A stretch of DNA of 64,000 bases from Gammaproteobacteria bacterium (GCA_026708965.1 JAPOTY010000013.1:1-64000); one strand, 5' to 3'. Shown: positions 20,029 through 33,951, counted from the first letter of the stretch. Notes: generated from the letters alone by a model not told the origin. Numbers and translations are program-made.

Positions 20029-20979
20029 ATGAGCAGTTTCTGCGAAAGCGCAGCGGAGCGCCAGCGCACCCTGCGCGGCACGGTTTCGGTATCCGGCATC
20101 GGTTTGCATAGCGGGCGCCGCGCCCGTCTGGCCCTGCGCCCTGCGGCGCCGAATACCGGGATCGTGTTCCAGCGCGTCGATCTGGAGGGTGAAAGCGAGA
20201 TACCCGCCCGCTACGATTTCATTGTCGATACGCTAAGGGGCACCACGCTGGGGCGCGGCGAGGCGAAAGCCGCCACCGTCGAGCATCTGCTGTCCGCGCT
20301 CGCGGGCATGAGCATCGATAACGCCTGGATCGATCTGGAAGGGCCCGAAGTGCCAGCGCTGGACGGCAGCGCATCGGCTTTCGTTTTGCTTATCGAAGAG
20401 GCCGGTCTTGAGCAACAGGAATCGCCCCGGCGCTATGTGCGGGTGCTGGAGGAAGTGCGGGTGGAGCAAGGCCGCCATTGGGCGGCGCTGGCACCCGGAG
20501 AAGGCTTCAGCCTCCATTACCAAGGCGATTTTACGCATCCCGCTCTGGCCCGGGGCGGTTTGGCTCATCGCCTCGAATTTTCCAGCACCGCCTACATCGA
20601 GCAAATCAGCCGAGCACGCACCTTCGGCTTCCTCAACGAAGTGGCCGCTATGCGGCGACATGGCTTGGCGCTCGGCGGAAACTTGGGCAACGCCGTGGTT
20701 TTCGACAACTACCGCGCCATGAACGAGGGCGGCTTGCGCTATTCGAACGAACCCATCCGCCACAAGTTGCTGGACGCGGTGGGCGACCTGTATCTCCTAG
20801 GTCGGCCGTTGATCGGCCGGTTTGACTGCTTCGGCTCCGGGCATGCCCTCAACGCCCGCCTGATTCAGGAACTCATGAGCCGGTCTTCCGCCTGGGAGGA
20901 AGTCGCCGCCATGCCCGCCGACCGCATGGCCCCCGTCCATCCTGTCCCGGCGGAAGGCTCACCCGCCTTGCAGAGCTAG
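20029..20979 (+). CDS. lpxC: UDP-3-O-acyl-N-acetylglucosamine deacetylase LpxC
   Basis: RTLRGTVSVSGIGLHSG; ATVEHLLSALAGMSIDNAWI; HKLLDAVGDLYLLG. Confidence 0.96.
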   Translation: MSSFCESAAERQRTLRGTVSVSGIGLHSGRRARLALRPAAPNTGIVFQRVDLEGESEIPARYDFIVDTLRGTTLGRGEAKAATVEHLLSALAGMSIDNAWIDLEGPEVPALDGSASAFVLLIEEAGLEQQESPRRYVRVLEEVRVEQGRHWAALAPGEGFSLHYQGDFTHPALARGGLAHRLEFSSTAYIEQISRARTFGFLNEVAAMRRHGLALGGNLGNAVVFDNYRAMNEGGLRYSNEPIRHKLLDAVGDLYLLGRPLIGRFDCFGSGHALNARLIQELMSRSSAWEEVAAMPADRMAPVHPVPAEGSPALQS

Positions 20980-21261
20980 CCGTATGCGAACCTGCTTCAC
21001 CGGCCAACCCGCGTTTGCGGCCGTCTCTTTAAGATTGGCGGTTTCGAACCGCAGCCGGGCGGCCCATTCCGGCGCGGTCGCGAACACCGTAAGCGTGCCG
21101 CCGGCATCCAAGTCGCTGCCGGCAAAACCGTCGTGCAGATCGGGGTGCAGAGCGCCGCGCAGCTGTTCGGCCAGCGCGATCTGGTCCCGCGCCTGGGCGG
21201 TCAGTCCGGCCAGCGAGGCTGCGATCGGCTCGGGGCGGCTTTTCCGGTGTGATCCTGCCAT
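20959..21261 (-). CDS. dciA: DUF721 / DciA-like protein (predicted replicative helicase loader)
   Basis: Small protein, ...LTVFATAPEWAARLRFETANLKETAANAGWPVKQVRIRL; DUF721-like pattern in the lpxC-M23-secA neighbourhood. Confidence 0.7.
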   Translation of the reverse strand: MAGSHRKSRPEPIAASLAGLTAQARDQIALAEQLRGALHPDLHDGFAGSDLDAGGTLTVFATAPEWAARLRFETANLKETAANAGWPVKQVRIRLALQGG

Positions 21262-21299
21262 TGCGGGAATCTCGTAAAATCCTGCCGCACGATCTTGCC

Positions 21300-22190
21300 A
21301 TGAAACCGAGCATCCGAATACTGCCGAAAAACCCCAACGTCCTCTGGGCCTTGGCGCTGCTGGCCTGTTCGGCGGCCAGCTTCATCATTGGCGGCATGAT
21401 GCAGGAGCGGGCGCTGCCCTCGGCCATTGAGCGCCTCGACAAGCTCAAGACCGCTATGGTGGCTCAGGATGAGGAATTCGAGCGCGCCCGCGTCAACGCG
21501 GAGCAGCGGCTCGCTGTGATGGCGGCTCAGATCGAGGAAATGAAATCGGTCCTGACGCAGATGGAAACCTGGCAGGTTTCCCTTCGGGAAATGAGCAGCG
21601 AGGCTTCATTCACGACGGCCTCCTCCGCCGAAATCGCCGAACTCCCTGCCGCCTTCGGCATCCCCGCAGATCAGGGGGGTATCGATCTGATCGCCGAACT
21701 CAACTTCCTCAGCGCCCGAATGAACCATCGATTCGAGCAATTGCGCGGCCTTTCGGATGCGCTTACGGCGGAAGGGACCCAAGCGATGTTTTCGCCTTCC
21801 GGCTGGCCGGTGGAATCGCGCCGCATCACCTCGCATCGCGGCTTCCGCAAGGATCCGTTCACGGGCAGGCGCCAGTGGCATGATGGAATCGATATCGACG
21901 GCGATACGGGCGATCCCATCTATGCCGTGGCGCCTGGCGTCGTCACTTGGGCGGGCCGCAGAAGCTCTTTTGGACAACTGGTGGAAATCAGCCACGCCGG
22001 AGGCTACGTGACCCGCTATGCCCATAATTCGCTGAATCTTGTGGCGGTGGGCGATTATGTTCAGCGCGGCCAGGAAATCGCGCGCATCGGTCGAACCGGC
22101 CGCGTGACCGGCAGCAGCCTGCATTTTGAAGTTCTGCGCAATGGCGCTTCCGTAAATCCGATTGAATTTCTCCGCAAAGCGCCCGGATAA
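21300..22190 (+). CDS. M23-family peptidoglycan endopeptidase (membrane-anchored)
   Basis: N-terminal TM and coiled-coil; HDGIDIDGDTGDPIYAVAPGVVTWAG; YAHNSLNLVAVGDYVQRGQEIARIGRTGRVTGSSLHFEV. Confidence 0.92.
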   Translation: MKPSIRILPKNPNVLWALALLACSAASFIIGGMMQERALPSAIERLDKLKTAMVAQDEEFERARVNAEQRLAVMAAQIEEMKSVLTQMETWQVSLREMSSEASFTTASSAEIAELPAAFGIPADQGGIDLIAELNFLSARMNHRFEQLRGLSDALTAEGTQAMFSPSGWPVESRRITSHRGFRKDPFTGRRQWHDGIDIDGDTGDPIYAVAPGVVTWAGRRSSFGQLVEISHAGGYVTRYAHNSLNLVAVGDYVQRGQEIARIGRTGRVTGSSLHFEVLRNGASVNPIEFLRKAPG

Positions 22191-22214
22191 TGCACAGCCA
22201 CCAGGGGTAAGCCC

Positions 22215-24986
<2,772 letters not shown>

Positions 24987-24992
<6 letters not shown>

Positions 24993-25715
24993 GCGGAACG
25001 CTTCTCCGAGGTACACCGATCGCACCTCCGGGTTCGCCAGCAATTCCTTCGGCTCTCCGGACGCGATCACGGAGCCCTCATGCAGGATGTACCCCCGGTT
25101 GCATATGCCCAGCGTTTCGCGCACGTTGTGGTCGGTAATCAGCACGCCGATGCCGCGTTGCGACAGATTGCCGATAATGCCCTGAATTTCAGTCACCGAA
25201 ATGGGGTCAATCCCGGCGAACGGCTCATCCAGCAGCAGGTAGCGAGGCGTTCGTGCCAAGGTGCGGGCAATTTCCACCCGGCGCCGTTCTCCGCCCGAAA
25301 GGCTCGCTCCCGGCGACTTTCGCACCTTATGCAACTGAAACTCGTCCAGCAGCCTGTGCAGTTCTTCCCTGCGCTCGCCCCGGCCGAGCCCGCTGCGCAA
25401 TTCAAGAATGGCGAGGATATTCTGCTCCACCGAGAGCTTGCGGAAAATCGACGGCTCCTGCGGCAGGTAGCCCAGCCCGAGCATGGCGCGGCGGTGCACG
25501 GGCAGATGGGTCAGGTCTTCGCCGTCCAGCGAAATGGCGCCCGCGTCGCAGCTCAACAGACCGGCCACCATGTAGAACGCAGTGGTCTTGCCTGCGCCGT
25601 TGGGGCCTAGCAGACCCACCACTTCGCCGGTCCGGACCACGAAGGATGCTTCCCTCAGGGCCTGGCGCTGCCCGAAGCGCTTGGAAATTCGCTCGGCTTT
25701 GAGGCTAGCGCGCAT
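24987..25715 (-). CDS. lptB: LPS export ABC transporter ATPase LptB
   Basis: [51 protein letters not shown]. Confidence 0.96.
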
Positions 25716-25754
25716 ATTCCACCAACGGGGCGCGGAGGATTTTGCCTAGTCCTC

Positions 25755-25858
25755 GCCTCTCCGCGCCTCCTTCTTCCGGGAGACGCATGAACCCGTCCAT
25801 GGGGCTTGCTCCGGCATCCTGCCTCCGATACTCCCGGAAGAAGGAGGCGCGGAGAGGC
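25755..25858. repeat. Palindrome-family element, copy C: perfect 28-bp inverted repeat, 48-nt loop
   Basis: 25755-25782 gcctctccgcgcctccttcttccgggag is the exact reverse complement of 25831-25858. Confidence 0.95.
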
Positions 25859-25870
25859 TTCAGTTGCGGG

Positions 25871-26482
25871 CTAGGAGCCATCCGGCGGCGAAAGGAACTC
25901 GAACAGGAACTGCACCGGCTCTCCTTCGCCCGGCGCCACAGTGACGGTTTCGGCATTCAGGTCGAAGGTGATGGATTCGCCGTTCACCCGACTCTCGCCG
26001 GTATCAAGCTCGGCGCCGCCCATGAAGCGGACCAGCATCGACTGCGCCTGGTACTCCACCCTCCGGGCGCTGCCTTTGATGACGCGCGTTCCCTCGTTGA
26101 GCATCGTGACCGGACTGCCGCTGATCACCGCGCTGGTGAGCCCGCTCTCGAACTTGAGTTCCGCCTCGTCGCAATTGAGCGTGGCCGTGCCGGCCCGAAA
26201 ACGGATATTGCCCGAGAACAGCCAAGTGGTGTTTCTGAAGTCCAGCGATGCGGTTTCGGCTCGGTCCGCCGTGATCTCAAAGTCGCCTTGGCGTATCGTT
26301 ACGCCGGTTGAAACCAAGCGTCCCAAGGCGCCGTCGTAGCGGGACCACTCGGTCCTGATATCCAGGTCGGTTGACGCCTCAGCGGAAGGTTGCTCCTGCG
26401 CGCCTGCCTGAATGGCGGCGAGAAACGCGGCCAGAAGAAGAGCTGGCCGGGACTTGCTAGGGATTGATGGTGGCCTGGACAT
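25871..26482 (-). CDS. lptA: LPS transport periplasmic protein LptA
   Basis: Signal peptide; OstA-like GDFEITADRAE...NEGTRVIKGSARRVEYQAQSMLVRFMGGAEL; between lptC and lptB. Confidence 0.88.
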   Translation of the reverse strand: MSRPPSIPSKSRPALLLAAFLAAIQAGAQEQPSAEASTDLDIRTEWSRYDGALGRLVSTGVTIRQGDFEITADRAETASLDFRNTTWLFSGNIRFRAGTATLNCDEAELKFESGLTSAVISGSPVTMLNEGTRVIKGSARRVEYQAQSMLVRFMGGAELDTGESRVNGESITFDLNAETVTVAPGEGEPVQFLFEFLSPPDGS

Positions 26483-27125
26483 CGGAATCAAGTGTAATGG
26501 TTTCGGCAGCAACCTGGGCATTGAGGCCATTGGCCTCGAACACCACATCGCCGATCCGCACGCGCACCGGCCGGTCAGTGCGCGCCGTCATGTCTTCGGC
26601 ATCCAGGACCAGATGCTCGCCGCTGATCGACGGCGAGCCGCCGGGTCCGTCGGCGCGGCTGAAGCTGACTTGCCCGGTGAGCGTCACTCGGGTCCCGTTT
26701 GTTTGCATCCGGGCGTGCTCGGCCTTCGCCATCCAAGTGCCGGAAGGCCCGAACGCTAAGCGCAGATTGCCTTGCGCCGAAAGGTCCGCGCTCTTGTTTG
26801 GGAGCAGCGCCGAATCGGCCACCAGCGACAGAGCGGGCGGGTTTCCGCGGCGAATCGAAACATCCTCAAGCTTAAGCGCGGAATCCTCAAGGTCCCGCCT
26901 TGCGCTGCCGGCCTCGATTCGCATCGACGCAAGCCCGTCGCCGCCGGTCAGCGCTACACGCGCGTTGCGGAAGAAATAGTTGCCGGACAACTCCAGCTGC
27001 GGCGCGGCCTCGCCGTTGTCGCCGCGATAGCCCAACAGCAGGCTGGATGCTGCGAGACCAGCCACCAGCAGGGCCGGGAAAAGCCGTCGCTTACGGATCA
27101 CCCACGCGCCGCCAGAAGAAAATCG
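26457..27125 (-). CDS. lptC: LPS export protein LptC
   Basis: N-terminal TM; LELSGNYFFRNARVALTGGDG; LptC position; start approximate. Confidence 0.8.
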   Translation of the reverse strand, partial: RFSSGGAWVIRKRRLFPALLVAGLAASSLLLGYRGDNGEAAPQLELSGNYFFRNARVALTGGDGLASMRIEAGSARRDLEDSALKLEDVSIRRGNPPALSLVADSALLPNKSADLSAQGNLRLAFGPSGTWMAKAEHARMQTNGTRVTLTGQVSFSRADGPGGSPSISGEHLVLDAEDMTARTDRPVRVRIGDVVFEANGLNAQVAAETITLDSDVQATINP

Positions 27126-27607
27126 CATACTTCCCGCACGGCCCCGCGGCCGCCGCGGCAGGATGTGACCCAATGCGCTTCGGCGCGGGCTTCGGGATGG
27201 GCGTCGGCAACCGCTATTGCCAGCCCGGCCAAGCGCATTGCGGGCAGATCCGGCGCGTCGTCGCCGACAAATGCCGCCGCACGGGGCTTGATCCGCAATT
27301 CTTCAAGCATTTGCGAAAGCGCTTGGTGCTTGTCCTTGCAGCGCAGCGCCGTGCGCCGGATACCCAGCTCTCCCAGCCGCAGCCGCAGTCCGTAACTGTC
27401 CCGCCCGGAAATGACGCCGATCTCCAGGCCCGCCCTGAGCGCGCGCCGGATGCCGTAGCCGTCCTTCACGGAGAATCCCATGGCCCATTCCCTGCCGCTC
27501 GCATCCGCGATATAGATCCGCCCATCGGTCAGCACTCCGTCGGCGTCCAAAGCCAGCAGCCGTATCCCCGCCGCCCGCGCGCGCAAATCGTTCGGCGCGC
27601 TCATCAC
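27098..27607 (-). CDS. kdsC: KDO 8-phosphate phosphatase KdsC
   Basis: LLALDADGVLTDGRIYI; GYGIRRALRAGLEIGVISGRDS; FVGDDAPDLPAM. Confidence 0.94.
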   Translation of the reverse strand: MMSAPNDLRARAAGIRLLALDADGVLTDGRIYIADASGREWAMGFSVKDGYGIRRALRAGLEIGVISGRDSYGLRLRLGELGIRRTALRCKDKHQALSQMLEELRIKPRAAAFVGDDAPDLPAMRLAGLAIAVADAHPEARAEAHWVTSCRGGRGAVREVCDFLLAARG

Positions 27608-28575
27608 ACCACGCCGGCGCGCATCAGGTCATGGATATTGAAGGCGCCCGCAAGAAGCCCGTCGGACACAACCAGCAGCGCAGTGATCCTGCGCTTGTTC
27701 ATTTCGGCGACCGCAGCCGATGCCAGCATTCCGGGGGTTACCGTCCATCCTCCCCGGGTCATCACTTCGGCCATGCGCGTTGCCTTGAGGTCCAATTCGC
27801 GGTCCATTGCCCGCCTCAGGTCGCCATCAGTGAATACGCCGAGGGGCCGTCCGGCCTGGTCGGTGACCGCGGTCATTCCCAGCCCCTTGCGGCTCATTTC
27901 CAAAAGCCCCTCGGCCAGACTCGCTTCGGGGCCAACCCGGGGAATCTCCGAACCGGTCCGCATCACGTCCGAAACGCTTACCAGCAAACGGCGGCCCAGC
28001 CGCCCGCCCGGATGGGTGCGGGCGAACTCCTCCGGCGTCAATCCGCGCGCCTTGAGCAGGGCCACCGCGAGGGCGTCTCCCAGCGCCAGCGTGGCCGTGG
28101 TGCTGGAGGTGGGCGCCAGGTTAAGCGGGCAGGCCTCTTCCTCCACATGGGTATCGAGTACCGCCGCCGCCTGCCGCGCCAGGGTGGAGCCTTTCTGGCC
28201 GGTCATCGCAATCAACGCGGCGCCGGCGCGTTTGAGCATCGGCAGCAAGCGCACGATCTCGTCGGTTTCGCCGGAATTGGACAGCGCAATGATGATGTCG
28301 TCGGATGTGATCATGCCGAGGTCGCCGTGTCCGGCTTCTCCAGGGTGCATGAAGAAGGCGGGCGTTCCGGTGCTGGCCAGCGTGGCCGCGATCTTGCCGG
28401 CGATATGGCCGGATTTGCCCATTCCGGTCACCACAATGCGGCCCTCGGTGGCTAGGCAAAGGCGGCAGGCCTTGCTGAAGCTGCTGTCCAGGCGCTTCTC
28501 GAGAGCCGCCACAGCGCCGGCTTCCATTCTCAGAACCCGGCGCGCCTCCTCCGCGAATGACACCTTATCGGACAT
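27604..28575 (-). CDS. kdsD: Arabinose 5-phosphate isomerase KdsD (SIS + CBS domains)
   Basis: VVTGMGKSGHIAGKIAATLASTGTPAFFMHPGEAGHGDLGMI; CBS motifs; start set at ATG 28575. Confidence 0.94.
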   Translation of the reverse strand: MSDKVSFAEEARRVLRMEAGAVAALEKRLDSSFSKACRLCLATEGRIVVTGMGKSGHIAGKIAATLASTGTPAFFMHPGEAGHGDLGMITSDDIIIALSNSGETDEIVRLLPMLKRAGAALIAMTGQKGSTLARQAAAVLDTHVEEEACPLNLAPTSSTTATLALGDALAVALLKARGLTPEEFARTHPGGRLGRRLLVSVSDVMRTGSEIPRVGPEASLAEGLLEMSRKGLGMTAVTDQAGRPLGVFTDGDLRRAMDRELDLKATRMAEVMTRGGWTVTPGMLASAAVAEMNKRRITALLVVSDGLLAGAFNIHDLMRAGVV

Positions 28576-28620
28576 AAGCAAGCATGATAATCCGCCAAGA
28601 CTTCCAATAGTCGGCCCCGG

Positions 28621-28648
28621 TGCTTCGATGCGATGCGGACTCGAAGCA
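28621..28648. repeat. 8-bp perfect inverted repeat (tgcttcga/tcgaagca), intergenic kdsD-caxA; possible palindrome-family relic
   Basis: Arms 28621-28628 and 28641-28648; contains gcggactcgaagc, identical to 61-73 flanking copy A. Confidence 0.55.
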
Positions 28649-28664
28649 TCTGGGAAGCGGGAGG

Positions 28665-29615
28665 TCAGGCGGCCAGGGCGATCAGGGTCACATAGCCTGC
28701 GAAGGGAAGCAGGAGGCTGGCGCTCCAAGCACGACCGAGCCCGCCCCGCCGCCGGCAGATCGCCGCCAGCAGCAGGAACCACAACGTGAATCCCAGCAGC
28801 ATCGGAACGTGGATGGCTGGCAACTGACTCGAAAAGCCCGAAGGAGCGATCACGCCGGCCACGCCGATCACAACGAGCAGATTGAAGATATTGGAGCCGA
28901 TCACATTGCCCAAGGCGATTTCCGATTCGCGCTTGACCGCCCCGGCCACAGTAATCGCCAGCTCCGGCAAGCTGGTGCCGATGGCCACGACCGTGGCGCC
29001 GATCACCAGTTCGCTCACCCCGGCGATGCGGGCCACTTCCTGCGCGGCCCGCACCAGCGCTTCCGCGCCCCCCAGCAAGAATGCCAGACCGGCCGCCACG
29101 TAGATCGCATTCCGCGCCATGCTGCGCTGTGCCGTCCCGGATCGCGGGATCATTGGGTTCGCGCCGGCCTTTCGGATCAGCAGCCAGCTGACCGCCGGCA
29201 GCGCCGCCAGCAGCGCCAGCGCGTCCGCGCGCGAAAGATAGCCGTTGAGGATCAATGCGCAGGCCAGCAGCGTGACCCCCGCCATGGCCCCTAGCTCCAC
29301 CTTCGCCGGCGCCCGCCCGGGCTTGAGGCCCATGAATAGCACGCCGGCGCCCAGCACCAGGCCGATATTGGCGATATTCGAGCCCACCGCGTTGCCCAGC
29401 GCCAGTTCCACGCTGCCGCGCCACGCCGCCACCGCCGCCACCACAGCTTCAGGCAGAGAAGTGGCGAAACCGGCTAGGAACAATCCCACCAGCATTGGCG
29501 AAATATCAAGGCGGCGCGCTCCGTCGGCGGCGCCGTCGATGAACACTTTTGCTCCGAACGCCAGCACGGCCATGCCGGCAGCGCCGACCGGCAGCCACAG
29601 GTAAAGAACGCTCAC
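28665..29615 (-). CDS. Calcium/sodium antiporter (CaCA family, YrbG-like)
   Basis: Two alpha repeats: EAVVAAVAAWRGSVELALGNAVGSNIANIGLVLG and ATVVAIGTSLPELAITVAGAVKRESEIALGNVIGSNIFNLL. Confidence 0.92.
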   Translation of the reverse strand: MSVLYLWLPVGAAGMAVLAFGAKVFIDGAADGARRLDISPMLVGLFLAGFATSLPEAVVAAVAAWRGSVELALGNAVGSNIANIGLVLGAGVLFMGLKPGRAPAKVELGAMAGVTLLACALILNGYLSRADALALLAALPAVSWLLIRKAGANPMIPRSGTAQRSMARNAIYVAAGLAFLLGGAEALVRAAQEVARIAGVSELVIGATVVAIGTSLPELAITVAGAVKRESEIALGNVIGSNIFNLLVVIGVAGVIAPSGFSSQLPAIHVPMLLGFTLWFLLLAAICRRRGGLGRAWSASLLLPFAGYVTLIALAA

Positions 29616-29685
29616 AAGCGGCGGCGGCGGACCGCGCGGTGATGCCCCGCGCCGGCGGACTCAAATTGCAGATAAAATTCTGATA

Positions 29686-29952
29686 ATGACACCGGGAGAT
29701 ATTTCCGCACTGATTTCGGCGCACCTGCCCGGCTGCGAAGTTGCTGTCGAAAGCGAGGATAACACGCACTTCGATGCCACAGTGGTCAGTCCCGCCTTCG
29801 AGGGGCTGCCCCCGCTGGGCCGTCATCGCCTAGTGTACGAAGCGCTGGGAACGCGCATGGGCGTGGAGATCCATGCTCTGTCGATTCGCGCCCACACGCC
29901 TGAGGAATGGCGGCAGCTGAACAAGGCCGGGGAAGACTCGCTGCGCGGATAA
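29686..29952 (+). CDS. BolA-family protein (IbaG-like)
   Basis: VAVESEDNTHFDATVVSPAFEGLPPLGRHRLVYEALGTRMGVEIHALSIRAHTPEEW. Confidence 0.9.
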   Translation: MTPGDISALISAHLPGCEVAVESEDNTHFDATVVSPAFEGLPPLGRHRLVYEALGTRMGVEIHALSIRAHTPEEWRQLNKAGEDSLRG

Positions 29953-30082
29953 ATTCGTTGTGTCCGGCGGCAGGACGCTGGACGGCGATTCGCCGGGGCT
30001 ATCGCATGGACCGCGGATATGAACGAATCGAGGACAAGTTCAGCGGCCTTGGCGCCGAAATCCGGCGCGTATAATCCACGCC

Positions 30083-30679
30083 ATGATCCTGTACTCCAGT
30101 CCAACCAATCTACACAGTCACCGGGTTCGAGTCGTGGTAGCAGAGAAGAATATCGGCGTGCGGATCGTTCAGGCGCGTGACGGCAGCCTTCCGCCCGACA
30201 TTCAACTGCTCAATCCCTACAATACCCTGCCCACCTTGGTGGATCGCGAACTGGCGGTTTACAACTCCCGCATCATCATCAATTACTTGGACGAGCGCTT
30301 TCCGCAGCCGCCGCTTATGCCGGTCGATCCCAAGCGCCGGGCGCATTTCCGCTTGGCGCTTCACCGCATTGAGCACGATCTCTACGGCCTTGCCGAAAAG
30401 ATCGAGTCCGGCGGCGGGGAGAGCGAGAAGCGGCAGCTCCGCGAGGCCACGATAGAGATTTCCGAAGCGGTTGAGTCCAGCCCCTTTTTTCTGGGAGAAG
30501 AGTTTTCCCTCGTGGATTGCAGCCTGGCGCCGCTTTTATGGCGGCTGGCTAGCTACGGCATCGACCCCGGCCCGCGCGCCGATGCCCTGTACGGCTACAT
30601 GCGGCGCGTTTTCGCCCGCCCTGCGTTTACTGAAGGCCTGTCCGAACTGGAGCGCGACATGCGCCCGCCGGCCCCCTGA
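30083..30679 (+). CDS. sspA: Stringent starvation protein A (GST-like)
   Basis: MILYSSPTNLHSHRVRVVVAEKNI...PTLVDRELAVYNSRIIINYLDERFPQPPLMP. Confidence 0.93.
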   Translation: MILYSSPTNLHSHRVRVVVAEKNIGVRIVQARDGSLPPDIQLLNPYNTLPTLVDRELAVYNSRIIINYLDERFPQPPLMPVDPKRRAHFRLALHRIEHDLYGLAEKIESGGGESEKRQLREATIEISEAVESSPFFLGEEFSLVDCSLAPLLWRLASYGIDPGPRADALYGYMRRVFARPAFTEGLSELERDMRPPAP

Positions 30680-30719
30680 AGCGCGATTTCAAAAACCGCC
30701 CGCCCCGGCCCCGGTTGCG

Positions 30720-32116
<1,397 letters not shown>

Positions 32117-33951
32117 GCCAGTTTCCTTTCCAAGCTCCCGCCCGAGGTGCGGAAAATAGTTCCGGTGAGGCCCCGGATGCCGCCTTTCAGCGCTTCGGAG
32201 CCGCCATACAGGGCCAGCGCCAGCTTGAAGCTGTCGTATCCCATCGCAAAAAGGGACACATTGAAGTCCGCTCCGGCAAGCGCCGCGGCGCTCAACTGGC
32301 CGTGCGAAAGCTGCACATGCTGATGCGTCAGCGCCGGCAAGGCCGGCATCTCCACGCCGTCGAGGTCGCGATTGTCGGCATGGTCCGGATCAAAGGTGCT
32401 CTGGATCGCGAATACCGGCAGATCCCCGGAATAGTTGTAGCGCAGTTGCGGAACGAGCAACTGGCCCTGCGCCGCGCGGGCCACCAGAAAGATCAGGTCG
32501 GCATCCTGGCGCCGCCGAGGCTGAAAGCTCAGGTTTCTCCCCAGTTTGGCGCCCAGCTCGCGGGCGCGCCGGTTGCTGGCGCTGATCTTGAGCAGGCGTC
32601 CGATCGGTTCGGAGTAGTCCACGGCGGACAGGCTGTACTGCTCGCGGGCAATGAGTCGTCCGCCTCCGGCTTGGTACTCCTCCAGAAAGCTGCGGTAGAT
32701 TCGCTGGCCCCAAGCATCTCGCGGATAAAGAGCCAGCGCCCGGAGCAAGCCCCGCCCAAGCGCCTGGCGCGCCGCTTGGCGCGCTTCGTGCTCGGGAGCG
32801 AGCGCAAACTCCTCGAAATTGGCGGGCGGCGCTTGGCCGCGAAGGCGGTTTAGCGCCAGGGTAGGCAATCCGCCCGCCACCCGAGCGGCGTTTTCGACCG
32901 ATTCAGGAAGCAGCGGTCCCACGATGAAATCCGCGCCCTCCGCTGCCGCGCGGGTCCACTGCCGCGCCGCATGGCTGCTGTCGCCGACCTCGTAGAAAGC
33001 GATTTCAGGCGCCTCGCAGGAGGACATCAGAGCGTAACGCGCCGCGAGAAATCCATCCCGAAGCGACTTCAGGGCGGCGCGATAAGGCTGCGAACCCGGG
33101 AGCAGCATCGCTAGGCGACCTAGCGGCTTCAGGCCTGAGCAGATTTCCGGCCTCACTGCGCTCTCCAGCAGCGAGCCGGCCGGATGATCGGGGAAATTCC
33201 GCCTCCAGCCGTTTAGCGCCGCCCCCGCCTCCGTGGGGTCTCCGGCGAGCTGGTCCGCCAACAGCGCGAGTTCAATCCAGCCCAGCGGGGCGCCTGTCAC
33301 TCCCTCCGTTGAAAGTTGCGACCTGTGCTCGCGCAGCAGCGACCAGGTGAATTCCGCTGTGCTTTCGTGTCCCTCGGAAAAGTCCGCGCCCAGCCGCGTC
33401 AGTTCGCCCAGCGCCTCGGCCGGCCTCTGCAGGGCGAAGAGCAGTTCGGACCGGGTGCGCGCCAGATCGCCGGCTAGGTTCGGGAAATTCTCCGGCTCGA
33501 TGTTCGCCAGCCGTTCGTAAGCTGCTTGGGCGCCTTCAAGAACGCGCTCGCTGCCGGCTGCCGCCAGCGACCAGAGGCCCAGCCAGCGCGGCGGCGGCTC
33601 GATGGCGAGCAATTCGTCCAGCGCCCGCTGGTGCCGGCCATCCAAGCCTGCTTCACGGGCCGCGAGGATTCGATAACGGGCCCGTTCGGCGTTTGCTGAA
33701 CGGCGGGCCATCGACAGGTACACTTGGCGCGCGTCGTCGTGATCTCCGCTCCGGGAAAGCTCCAGCGCTTGTTGTTCGCGGGCAGCCAGCGCTCCTGCTT
33801 CGCCGGATGCTCCCAAGCGGTCGCCGGCGGCGCAGCCTGCCAGTGCGAGGATCGCCAGACTTGCGATCATCGCGATGCAGGCGCGAGGCATAAGGGCCCG
33901 TTGGGCTGAACGCCTGCCGGCGGGCGTCTGCGCGGGCAAGGAGGTGGTCAT

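Noticed and set aside
26900-28789. 629-aa plus-strand ORF across lptC/kdsC/kdsD
   Set aside because: Antisense to three well-supported minus-strand genes; no domain recognised.
27604-29424. 606-aa minus ORF as an unusually long KdsD
   Set aside because: The N-terminal ~280 residues are antisense-like low-complexity sequence overlapping caxA in another frame; the real KdsD begins at ATG 28575.
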